A stretch of DNA of 64,000 nt, taken from contig OZ024786.1 of the NCBI GenBank assembly GCA_964017065.1, forward strand, positions 9,119,047 to 9,183,046. The letters run 5' to 3'. Of this stretch, positions 1 to 10,600 are shown piece after piece. The position numbers were made by a program, and so were the translations under genes. Below the pieces are notes generated by a model, which saw only the letters and a list, made by a program, of their open reading frames with translations, was not told the origin of the DNA and made no database searches. Numbering within the stretch: the stretch's first letter is position 1; every line of letters begins with the position of its first letter. The stretch is from Haliclona indistincta (Eukaryota > Porifera > Demospongiae > Haplosclerida > Chalinidae).

Positions 1-170
1 AAGCTTGTCCGATGTCCAGCACAAAGAGACTTGGAGAGCTACGCCACACACACACGTTTTAGGCATTGAAACTAAGCCTGGGACAGCCACACTTCGTGGG
101 CGTGCGGTTTATTACACCCACGCTCATTAATATTTGCAATTTTTTGGGTGCGCTCACGTGAGATTAGAGA

Positions 171-200
171 CCAGGCTCTCTGACGGAACAGAGAGCCTGG
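171..200. repeat. CCAGGCTCTCT hairpin
   Basis: An 11-bp perfect stem with an 8-base loop, followed by GGGGACGAGGCTA as in the TAGCCTCG MITEs. It is probably a truncated member of that family. Confidence 0.5.
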
Positions 201-275
201 GGACGAGGCTACACTGTGAAAGCTACTCAACACAAGAGAGTGACCTCTGAATAAGGGACACACAATCCTTATAAT

Positions 276-440
276 GTCAATAGTAATGGGTGTGGTCAGT
301 AGACAATCACTATCATTGTGCCAGGACAGTGTCTCCTAGGAGCTCCCAGTATCAAACAATATGTGATTACTAACGTGTGTGTCATGTTAGTTTCCACACA
401 GATTTTGTACGCGGATATGCTATGTTTGACACTCCATATC
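276..440. repeat. Repeat shared with 29418-29578
   Basis: GTCAATAGTAATGGGTGTGG through TTTTGTACGCGGATATGC recurs almost unchanged at 29418-29578, as expected for homologous introns of genes 3 and 2. No gene is seen in 1-1247 apart from this, the hairpin at 171-200 and unassigned small frames such as 529-819. Confidence 0.7.
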
Positions 441-1247
441 AAAACCTTCGTCAAAAGTACCATGTATTACGAAATACACGTCACGTAGAGCTCGTTAACA
501 ACTTCCTGTACTAAATCATGTACTAATCATGTATGAAAAAAAGATTTCTCTACTTTTAAGCTCACAGATCCGTATTATCAACTTAGTTTGGCCGGAATTG
601 CACTGCCAAGAGTGTCAGCTTCAGTACAGCATGTATAATTTTATTAGCATTCAAATACATTCGGAACCACACGTACTTTCGTGTTTTTCTTACCTTGGTG
701 TGTACAATTGTCATGCAATTATCAATTACGAGCGTGCGCGTACAACACATAGGCGAATTAAAACGCGTCTAATTGTTAATCTATGGGTATTCCCTTCCAG
801 TTCGGATGGCATCAGATAGAGCGTTTCCTGAGCTACTGTTTGGTACCAAATTCGTCTATGTGCTCCAGGTGGAACTGCTCGTACTTTTTGTTATGACTCA
901 GACATACCCTATCAACAAGTGAGCTGTAGTTGCCTGATAGCTATAGGCTACAATTTATAGCTGGCTGACCTGAATGGCGAACGTGTGCATGCACTATGAT
1001 AGTTTATAGTTCTTTTTTGAGCGTAGAAGTCCTGGAAGAATCGTTTGCAGTGTTCAGGCTGCTCGTGCCTGATTCAGAACACGCCCATTTCGAAGTCATC
1101 TCCGTGAATCAAATAATTTGACATTCTTCAATGGTAGGTTTCAATATGCTTCTTATTATATACTCTTGGTAATAGCACAACATTGGATGGTCTATATTTA
1201 GTTACATCATGTGACTAGTTGGGATTATCAAAATCCATTGCATAGAT

Positions 1248-2593
1248 GAAGCACCTAAGGTGCAGATGCCTCGTTGGAATGACACATTATCCACAAACAC
1301 AACTATCCACCATTCCACAAACACAGCAACTGCAGATGCATGTATAGACAGGATTTCTGTACAGCAATCAAAATGCATAGCCTCGAACCAGGCTCTTTTA
1401 ATTAATTTGTGTGGGCGGAAAAAAGAGCCTGGTACACACAGTCTGCGCATGCTCCAAATCGCGCCGGAATTCCGGCGCGATAGGAAACTATCGTGCATGT
1501 TTGTAATACGCGCTACGAAATTTTACGTCATCGCTTACTGCTACTGTGGATCTCACTTCAGAACAAGTTTTTGTTTTCTTTATTGAAAGTTCTGCTAACT
1601 ACATTAGTAATACTGTACAGGCAAGTAGTAGTGAGCGACGAGTGTAGGCATTATGTACAATAACAGCGATGTTTCTACTGTCGTTGCTTTGCGCGTTTAT
1701 CGTTCAGCAGATCAGCTTGGTACTTTTGCTAGCAGCAGTTCAGTATATGTGGCTGTCAAAACTAGCTCTATTTTCTTGAAAGGTGAATGATCTACGTTAG
1801 AATTGCGTTAGCTAGAAGCCGCCATGTTCGTTTCCTTGACCACACCCTTCGTCCCGCCTGCATTGGTAATTATTATTTCGTCACATCCGTCCAAACCACG
1901 TGAATTTTACGCACATGCGCAGACAGTGTGTACCAGGCTCTTTTTTCCGCCCACACAATTTAAAAGAGCCTGGTTTGAGGCTATAACAATGCAGTGCTTT
2001 AGTTATGCAATCAGAAGCCAATCAGTGCTAACCACAATTCAACTGGGCGTGTCTACAGTGTTTAGCACAGCACAGCAGTTACACACATACCACGAGCGAG
2101 ATAGCTCCATAGCTTGCTTACATAATTTCTCTGGACCTGCGCTGCTATCCTGTAGTAAATTCTAACCTATCAGCTTCTATGCAGTCAACTGTGGACAGCA
2201 AGTTTGCCTCCAGTGGAGAAGTCCAGATCGCCAGCAATGGTGAACAAATAGCGCCATAACTCACGAACTAAGCTTCGTATAAAGTTTTCACATGTTCGAA
2301 AGCGAGATAATACCGTGTTCTACTTGAATTGCTAGTTTCAGAGCTTAACTTTCAGCGTGCGCTACAAAACAGAACCAGCCGTGAGCAATTCACACGGTAA
2401 CTTACGCACTAAGCTTTCAAATCAAACTTCTGAAAATTCAAATCCGAGCAAGTATCGATTTCTACCCGTGTTGCTTGTTTCAGTGATTAGTTTTCAGCGA
2501 GCTACGAGAAATCGTTGCGACAGACTGACAGAATGAATGAATGAATGACACCACGACTACTGTATGCCTCGTGGCTCCGCCCACCGAGGCATA
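1248..2593. mobile_element. 1.35-kb insertion with ATGCCTCG ends
   Basis: The homologous stretch at 30155-30250 runs straight from CATTGCATAGAT to AATACAGTACATAT, while here 1.35 kb intervene. ATGCCTCGTTGG lies near the left end and CCACCGAGGCAT near the right. It contains the 606-bp MITE below and a (GAAT)n run at 2531-2548. ORFs inside show no family features. Confidence 0.6.
1378..1983. mobile_element. 606-bp MITE with TAGCCTCG ends
   Basis: The ends TAGCCTCGAACCAGGCTCTT and AAGAGCCTGGTTTGAGGCTA, with subterminal GTGTGGGCGGAAAAAAGAGC inverted on the other side. The flanks agree at 8 of 10 bases (TCAAAATGCA, TAACAATGCA). It is the same family as 52366-52586. Confidence 0.7.
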
Positions 2594-2718
2594 ATAATAC
2601 AGTACATATGAACAGAGGAATCAATGGAGATGTGCTGACACACTCACTGCATCACTCTTAGTTGATGCATTTGTAAAGCTGTTTCTACTGTCCTTACAAG
2701 AGGATGGAAGCTGACTCA

Positions 2719-2880
2719 ATCTTGGGTTTATAACCCGGAGGACACTGGTTCGAGTCCCAGAGCAGGAGGAAAAAACATCACAAGTACTCCAGCCCACCTT
2801 AGGTGTCCCTCAATATTAGCTATCAGCTATTGGGATCACCTCACTACTGATCAGTGTAAATTACCAAACAAAAAAAAAAA
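2719..2880 (+). mobile_element. 5'-truncated tRNA-derived SINE
   Basis: The sequence holds an anticodon-like stem (GGG, loop TTTATAA, CCC), a polymerase III B box GGTTCGAGTCC, a tRNA-unrelated body and an A-rich tail. The A box is missing. Sibling copies at 5355 and 30365 read GACTCAAATAGCACA without it. It is not a functional tRNA because the acceptor and D arms are absent. Confidence 0.75.
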
Positions 2881-2938
2881 GCACACATGTTCATTAGCTG
2901 TCAATGAGAAGAGTCACATAACGCAATTTCTGTCAATA

Positions 2939-4194
2939 GAGAGGTTAAGATCCACGTTACAGTGAACGTTGAATTATTGTGACGTCACGTTTATGACCAC
3001 GCCCCTTATTTATTGTCTTTTTCACGGTGAATTTCAACGTTTTTCACGACAAAACAACGTAAGTGCAACCCAGCACTATAGCGTGGGCTAGCTCGTGCAA
3101 CCCGTGTTTAGATGACGCCATTTGGCATCATAATTGACTCCACCTACTCTAGACGTCATAACTAGTGTGAAAAGTGCTCTTAAAAGGTCACATCAAGTTT
3201 AATTAAAAATTACCTGAAAAAACCCACTGTTTTTCGTCGTGCCCTCCCCACTAAACCATATAGAACAGGCGGACGGGGGGATTTTTAAAGGGGGTGTCCC
3301 CCTTTAACCCGGGGTTCGAAGGGGCAGTCCCTCGCCGCTTTCGGCATTTTTAGGGCGTCAGGATACCCGGAAATGCATACTTTGGCATAGAATATGGTCT
3401 AAACTGTGCTGTTAGCTCAACTGGACACCACCAGGTTTTTGTATCAGTCACCAGGGCTAAACGAAGACCAAAATTGGCTGAAAAATGACAAGGACGAAGC
3501 ACTTAAGAGCGGTTTCAGTTCCGAAGTGGGAGTGGCCAACTCAGAGTTTAGTAGATGGTCGTAAACTTTGACATGCCAGGAAAAAACAGTGCTAGTTTGG
3601 AACAGCTAGCGTACTGCATGTTGTAGAAAATCACAAGACAAACTGTCAGCTTAGAGGAAATCAAATTGTTGTCAAAATAATTCAGTAATTAAAGGGCTAA
3701 GGAAGTTCTTGATGTGTAGAGGGTTTATAAGCAAGCTATGACTGTGTGACACTGACAGGTCGACCATACTGGCTAGCGCTCAGTACAGCTGCATACCGTC
3801 TCTGCCGCCAACTCTGACTATGCCAGGATTCCGCTGGAGCGTGAAGTTAGACATAGCTTTTTGTCTCGAAGTATTCAAAACGCGTCCTCAAAAAACTGCT
3901 GATTGGGAGAAGGTGGCAACCAGTCTCGGCACCGAGACTGCCGAGCTGAGGCGCCTGCAGCACTTCCAAAACCCAGGGGGTGCAGCTACGTTTATTTTAC
4001 CTCCTTGCTCTCTCCATAGTCCATGCAGCGACACTCAGCAGCCAGCGCAGCAGTTGTTCCCTAGCCTGTGCGACAAGTAGCGACCGTGATTTTAATCAAT
4101 TTATTTTACCACCCATTTTCACCGTTAACGTGTGACGTCACATTAAAAAAAATTTAACGTTTAGCGTTCACCGTAACGTGGATCTTAACCTCTC
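2939..4194. mobile_element. 1256-bp inverted-repeat element with Myb-like ORF
   Basis: The ends GAGAGGTTAAGATCCACGTT and AACGTGGATCTTAACCTCTC are perfect inverted repeats, extended imperfectly by CACCGTTAACGTGTGACGTC-type sequence. TA borders both ends. The sibling intron at 30435 (CTGTCATTTTGTC) is empty. A small ORF with a Myb/SANT-like start is at 3820-4080. PIF/Harbinger elements encode a separate Myb-like protein, but no transposase is seen, so the family is uncertain. Confidence 0.7.
3820..4080 (+). CDS. Myb/SANT-like small ORF within a transposon
   Basis: An 86-residue frame starting MPGFRWSVKLDIAFCLEV; residues 4-37 resemble the first helices of a Myb/SANT-like DNA-binding domain (RWS..LD......V....P....DWE.VA..LG). 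The second half (from about residue 50) is Pro/Ser/Cys-rich and looks non-coding, so the true exon may end at a splice site. Function is not known; a transposon accessory protein or captured fragment are both possible. Confidence 0.4.
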   Translation: MPGFRWSVKLDIAFCLEVFKTRPQKTADWEKVATSLGTETAELRRLQHFQNPGGAATFILPPCSLHSPCSDTQQPAQQLFPSLCDK

Positions 4195-4526
4195 TATTTT
4201 TGTCTTATTCTTCTGTTACAGCTAATTTGTGTTACAGTATTACAGTACATATCGGTTATAGCGTGGATCTTTGAACTTTCGAACATATAAACGTTCTCTC
4301 AAATTCTGTATCTAACCCCACTAGGCAGTGGTATCACTCAAATTATTATATAACTGGTTTCAACAGATACAAGTAAATGACATGACTAAATGAATAGAAA
4401 TGTACCCAGTTTGCAGTGAACCAGGAGCAGTGTAACCTAAGTGTCTCAGCAATGATACTTGTGTTTATTCTCAAGTACCCAATGTACATGTACAGAAATA
4501 CATTGTACACTGTTACTATGACTCAC

Positions 4527-4628
4527 ATTATCTATGGCATTGACTTGAGCTGTTGTTCTCTCAACCAGGTATTGGACAATGGCTGTGCGACGATCCTGAG
4601 CAGCCTCCATCAGAGCAGTACATCCATC
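4527..4628 (-). CDS. Gene 3 ANK cassette exon c
   Basis: A 102-nt phase-0 exon encoding DGCTALMEAAQDRRTAIVQ and ending NAIDN, with a TGCAG acceptor and GTGAGT donor. The usual GH turn (NGHT) is changed to DRRT. Confidence 0.78.
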
Positions 4629-7600
4629 CTGCACATGAGAAGAGTGGATCAATACAGCACACATGAACTATTAACTGTCTCTAATATCATTATCACACAA
4701 TCATTCGTAACTGGAGCAGCTAACATATGCTCTCTCTGATCCTACCCAGTCACCATCACAATACTGGTGAACCTGTTCACCAGCTCTCTCCCTACCACTA
4801 CAAACCATACTGTGGTCACATCATATTTGACGGGATGATAATGGGACCCACAGAGGAGATAGGCATTAACCCCTTCACCACCAAGGATTGCTCAGTCACA
4901 TGACATGTGTGACAAGCTGCACTGTCAATGCTACTCAACACAAGAGAGTGACCTCTGAATAAAAGACACACAATCCTTGAGTAACTAATTAAAGGACCGT
5001 TGCGAATGCAATACAGGAAGGGAATTATTGCGTAAGACTGACACCCCGAGCGCAATAATTCCCGTATTGCACGAGTAGACGGTGCTTTTACTGGTTTGTA
5101 GCACGATGACTCGTCCCTGTCGCTGAATCGTTGTGCTCGGGCAACTTTTTGTCGAGGTCGAGCCATGGTCAGTCTCCGCCCACCGTGCTATATTATCCCC
5201 AGCCGTGCTATATTATCCCCGGGCATGCTATTATTGTCACAATCCAGCTAATACAGTACATATAAACGGAGTGATCAATGGAGATGTGCTGATACACTCA
5301 CTGCATCACTCTTAGTTGATGCATTTGTAAAGCTGTTCTTACAAGAGGATAGAAGCTGACTCAAATAGCACACATGTTCATTATGTGTTCGATATTATTC
5401 TGAAACACTGATTCCTGTTACTATGACTGTCCCTCACCGGATTGCAGAATAATTGCTTATCGACATTATATATTGTATGATCCAGTTCTATCACTCAATT
5501 ATTTCTACCAATGATACTTGTGTTTATTCACAAGTACCCAATGTACATGTACAGTAACACACTGTACACTGTTACTATGACTCACATTATTTGTGGCATT
5601 AACTTGAGCTGTTGTTCTCTCAACCAGGTATTGGACAATGGCTGTGTGACCCCGACGAGCAGCCTTCATCAGAGCAGTGTTTCCACGCTGCACATGAGAA
5701 GACCGGATCAATACAACACACATGAACTACCGTAAATCGGGAAATTTTCGTGTAACAAAATTTTCGTGTGTTAAATTTTCGTGTTAAAATATTTTCGTGG
5801 GTCAACCTGCCCCACGAAAATATTTTAACAACGAATTTTTATCAACGTGTAAGCAGTTTCTGCACGGCTGTTGCTGCTGACAGCTGTAACGATGCTTGTA
5901 TTCGTGGTTATTGCATTCATGGTTATTGTGTATACAAGAGTGTAGGAGCCTGCTGAATGAACGAATCCTGCCTGTTTGTTAGCCTGGGCAAGACCAAAAC
6001 ACTCAGGCCACTTGGCTCAGGCGCTGGCGATCATCTGAGACGCTCGTTCCTGACAGCAAAGTAGAAGGTCGCTCACTGTCGCTGGCTAAACAGTAACTCC
6101 AGGCAGACAGTGTTTGAGCTGCAGCCAAACTCTTGAGCATAAACTTACAGCATACAACTCGCCACTCGGCATACATGTGTTTACAAATTTTCGTTGTTAA
6201 AAAATTTTTCGTGTTTAATTTCCGTGGTTGGACCTACCCACGAAAATATTTTAACAACAAACATTTCCCGATTTACGGTATTAACTGTCTCTAGTATCAT
6301 TATCACACAAACATTTGTAACTAGTCCAGTTACTTGTGATAGTATTACAGTTCATATGATGATGTCATTGTGTGTAGAAGAAAAATAAAACTTTTTAGTA
6401 ATGCAGTAAAAATGATACTTAGAGCGCAGCTTTGAATAAGGTTAACCACAGAGTGAGTGTCGTGTGGTTAAAACTCTGTAACCTACATCAACTGAAACAT
6501 TAACCTTTGAATTGAAACATATCAAAGAATTCTGAAGTATAACTTGGTAGTGTTATTTATATCAATCACAAGAACAGAGATGAATTTTGACATCCTTCTC
6601 ACCTTAAAAAGATGTTGTTACTATCATAATAGCTCTGTTATAATGCTAAGCGACTACTTTATGTTACAGTATTTCAGTGCAGGTTTGTTGCAAGCTGGTT
6701 GGTAGCTTATTGTGTAGTACACTGAGTCAAAATACTATTTGGGCACTTTAAGTTTTGTATAGTCTAAAAATCAGTTTGTATGCACAAAACAATCATATTT
6801 CATCCCACTGGATTGCAGTATACGAGCTCGTTGCTCATCCACATGTACTGCATTATCAATGCCAGTTCTCTTATTCAATTATTTCTACCAATGATACTTG
6901 TGTTTATTCACAAGTACCCAATGTACATGTACAGTAACACACTGTACACTGTTACTATGACTCACATTATCTGTGGCATTAACTTGAGCTGTTGTTCTCT
7001 CAACCAGGTATTGGACAATGGCAGTGTGACCATTCAGAGCAGCCTTCATCAGAGCAGTGTCTCCTGACTGCACATGAGAAAAGCAGATCAATACAACACA
7101 CATGAACTATTAACAGTCATTATCACACAATCATTTGTAACTGGTTCAGTTAGTATTACAATGTGATGTCATTGTGTGTACAGTGGGACCCCACCCACTA
7201 ATTCAAGCCTCTGAATTGCGGACAACCCGTTTTAAAGGAAACCAAATGTGAGCACTAACTGATGATGAATGTATATTTTAACCCCTAAAAAGAGGACACC
7301 CAGTTATTCAGGACAAAATTTGAAGTCCCAATGGTGTCTGGATTAGAGCATAGATATTAAGGTGGCGGGTGCGCATGAATATCATTACAAGCCTGACTTT
7401 TTGTTAACTGTTTTTCTCTACTTATCTGCAGGCCAGAAGCTGCAAACTTGCACTACACAGTTGTTTTATGATATACTCACTGTTTATGAACGGTTTTTAG
7501 CGATAAAACGCACAGCAGCGCTTGTTCACGACGGGCAGCGCGACGGCGCCTATTGTACCACTGTACTCGAGCGTCCTAGGTCCTGCAACGCTACAGATCG

Positions 7601-10600
7601 CCACAGAGCTTTCTCATACCATCGACATGATCACCTAGTATCCCTTTTTTCGATATTCGATTCCTAAGTAAGTAAAACTGGCAAACGCATACGCCCACGC
7701 AGAACTTCAGCAGCCATAACTCGCGCCTCGGGCAGAAAACAGCAAAAAGCATACTTGATCACCTGGAGAAGACACGTATGAACAGTCTAGGCGCTTGAGC
7801 GCTGGAATTGCAAACACGATGNNNNNNNNNNNNNNNNNNNNNNNNNNNNNNNNNNNNNNNNNNNNNNNNNNNNNNNNNNNNNNNNNNNNNNNNNNNNNNN
7901 NNNNNNNNNNNNNNNNNNNNNNNNNNNNNNNNNNNNNNNNNNNNNNNNNNNNNNNNNNNNNNNNNNNNNNNNNNNNNNNNNNNNNNNNNNNNNNNNNNNN
8001 NNNNNNNNNNNNNNNNNNNNNTCAGCAGCCATAACTCGCGCCTCGGGCAGAAAACAGCAAAAAGCATACTTGATCACCTGGAGAAGACACGTATGAACAG
8101 TCTAGGCGCTTGAGCGCTGGAATTGCAAACACGATGTGAGCACGAAATGGTTCATAAAAAGTTGTGTATTGTAGGCGTGCATACTTTAATGCTAGAGTTT
8201 GGTGATCCAGGGTTATTATTTTTTTTTTACTTAGGAATCGAATATCGAAAAAAGGGATACTAGGTGATCATGTCGATGGTATGAGAAAGCTCTGTGGCGA
8301 TCTGTAGCGTTGCAGGACCTAGGACGCTCGAGTACAGTGGTACAATAGGCGCCGTCGCGCTGCCCGTCGTGAACAAGCGCTGCTGTGCGTTTTATCGCTA
8401 AAAACCGTTCATAAACAGTGAGTATATCATAAAACAACTGTGTAGTGCAAGTTTGCAGCTTCTGGCCTGCAGATAAGTAGAGAAAAACAGTTAACAAAAA
8501 GTCAGGCTTATAATGATATTCATGCGCACCCGCCACCTTAACCGTAGTAGGATTGGATACTGCTCACGTGAGCTTATCATTGCAATACATTTCGCCGCGG
8601 GCACTCCTCGTTGTAAAATTTAGCGCCTTCACGTGTGACTTCTTGGGGTCGAGCGACCTAGCTAGAGAAGAAAAGTAGGCTTTCTGGAGAAGATAAGGGT
8701 TCCATCATAGCAATTACAGAAGACCAGTGTTGGTGAGCTCCGTTAATATTGAACGAAACTTTGTTTTAGGCTTCAGGGTAGCTAGACTATGTCGTATGAG
8801 CGAGTTTTTGTCGTGGATATTTGGTTTCCATCCCTTTGTGTACCTATAACTGCCGTATCGAACTAGCTATGCGCATCCTAGAAGCTTGCTTTTAATTGTG
8901 CAGTCCTGTTTTACTGGGATAGCATATTTTAGTTGCCCTGGTTAAGCTTTTCTAATGCCTATGACCTCAATTATGCAGCCAATTTGGCTATATTTTTGAC
9001 TTAGTTTGTGTACCTGTAACTTACTCTGAGCTTATCTAGAGAACCTTTTAGTTTGATATATACATAGTTAGGGTCTTCCTGCACTGGAATAAGGTACTAC
9101 CATTCTTTCACTCTTGGTTATACTATTGTTTTACTTGATTATTCCAGACCATGGGAAGGAGACTGATTTGATGCAAGAAATAATTATAAAGGAAAGAACA
9201 AATCTAGGGGAAAGTCATACTTACTGTATCAGGAACCTGACATGATCTAATGCCAGCAAAGTGTTTGCTGCATGTTTCTATCTTTGTCAGCATACTCCGG
9301 TACGGTTGTACCACCTATGCACCCTCACTTGGGGAATCACCCGATTTACTTTTGTCATGAATGAAATGCATACGTCTACCTCACTACAGTGATCATGCAT
9401 TGGATATATTCAAGACTGGATATGACAGTGCTTCACATTCTCAACTGCAAGATAATAGCATTGAAGAGATCGACAGCATGACTCAAAGCAGCTTTAAACA
9501 CATGACCATTCATGACCAGAAACCTATATACTGTCCTGTCTGGGAGCATCTCTCGAGCAGTAGTTTCAACAGCAACATTAATTTGCTTAAATCCATCACC
9601 CATAAGAACTTGCTGCTTGGTGGCATTTCTCACACTAGTAGTACATTCACGAAGTATAAGTGTGTGTAGAGATTGTAAAGTAACACACATTTATTATGTA
9701 AAAAATTAATAATGAAAACGTCGTTTAGGTGTCTTCGTAGGTTCTTGAGCTTCTTGGATGTTATACATCGTGCTTCTTACGGCTTTTAGAGGCAGCAGTG
9801 TTCTAGCAACGTTGGCTTGAATCAATTTTTATACGTGGCAACACGCCTCTTTAATGAATTTTAAGCAGCGCCTTCAGCAACACGGAGTGGCCGCGCTAAT
9901 GTGCAAAAATGCGCTAGTGCCCAATCCTACTATGGTTAATATCTATGATTAGAGATGTTCCAATGTAGCTATTTTTAGCTGTCTTTATACATTAATGATA
10001 CTGTGCTTTAAATAAAAGTAAACTTTTTCGAACTTTTAATGCAGGAAGTATGTAGAAAAATTGTCACTGCCAAGCAACAGTGATGCCGTGAAATGGCTTT
10101 AAGTCATGAAATCGTAATTATGCAATTTAATTGGTCAGTTACAGGTATAACAAATGCAGTATTTCACTTTAAGAACAAAAGAGTTAGTTTCACATTTTGT
10201 TGCTACTTGCCCAATCACTTCTAGCAAGAATATTACTGAGAATCCACTAAATAGTAGTTATATACCGATCAGGAGGCGTTTAAGCGATTTAAAGCCCGCG
10301 GGCGTAGCCCAAGGGCTTTAAATGCTTAAACACCGACTGTGAGGTATATAACTACTTTAAACCATAGTACGCTGCTTGCCTAACGTCTAGCTGGCTACCT
10401 TACGTTGCAGGAAGACCGCAGAGCAGCCCGAGCGCGGTTTGTTTGTGGATTCTCGAACGCGGCGGCCATCTTGAAACGCGTGCGGGCTGTACACGATTTA
10501 TAGCCCTCATTAACGGTCGTTACATCAAAGAGAATTATTCATACTATGGTTTAAATTGTGACTACATCTGATGAGCTCACTGTAGGGTCACCATACATAC

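Larger units (their letters stand above)
7181..9965. mobile_element. TA-flanked MITE with CAGTGGGACC end, split by later insertions
   Basis: TA, CAGTGGGACCCC and a GCGGACAACC stretch open the element; it closes with GATGTTCCAATG and TA at 9966-9967. The gene 2 paralogue near 36175 lacks it. Removing the nested element leaves about 180 bp. TA target and CAGTGG ends fit a Tc1/mariner or pogo-type MITE. Confidence 0.65.

Noticed and set aside
2719..2770. tRNA gene
   Set aside because: Only the anticodon stem and B box are present; the D arm and acceptor pairing are missing, and an A-tail follows. A SINE fits better.
4416..4739. Plus-strand 107-residue ORF opposite an ANK exon
   Set aside because: It is the antisense shadow of the 102-nt exon; the same shadow appears at every ANK cassette (5511, 6780, 28691, 31252, 34052).
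7362..8536. Identical 101-residue ORFs on opposite strands
   Set aside because: Both arise from the two arms of one palindromic TTAA element; no family features.
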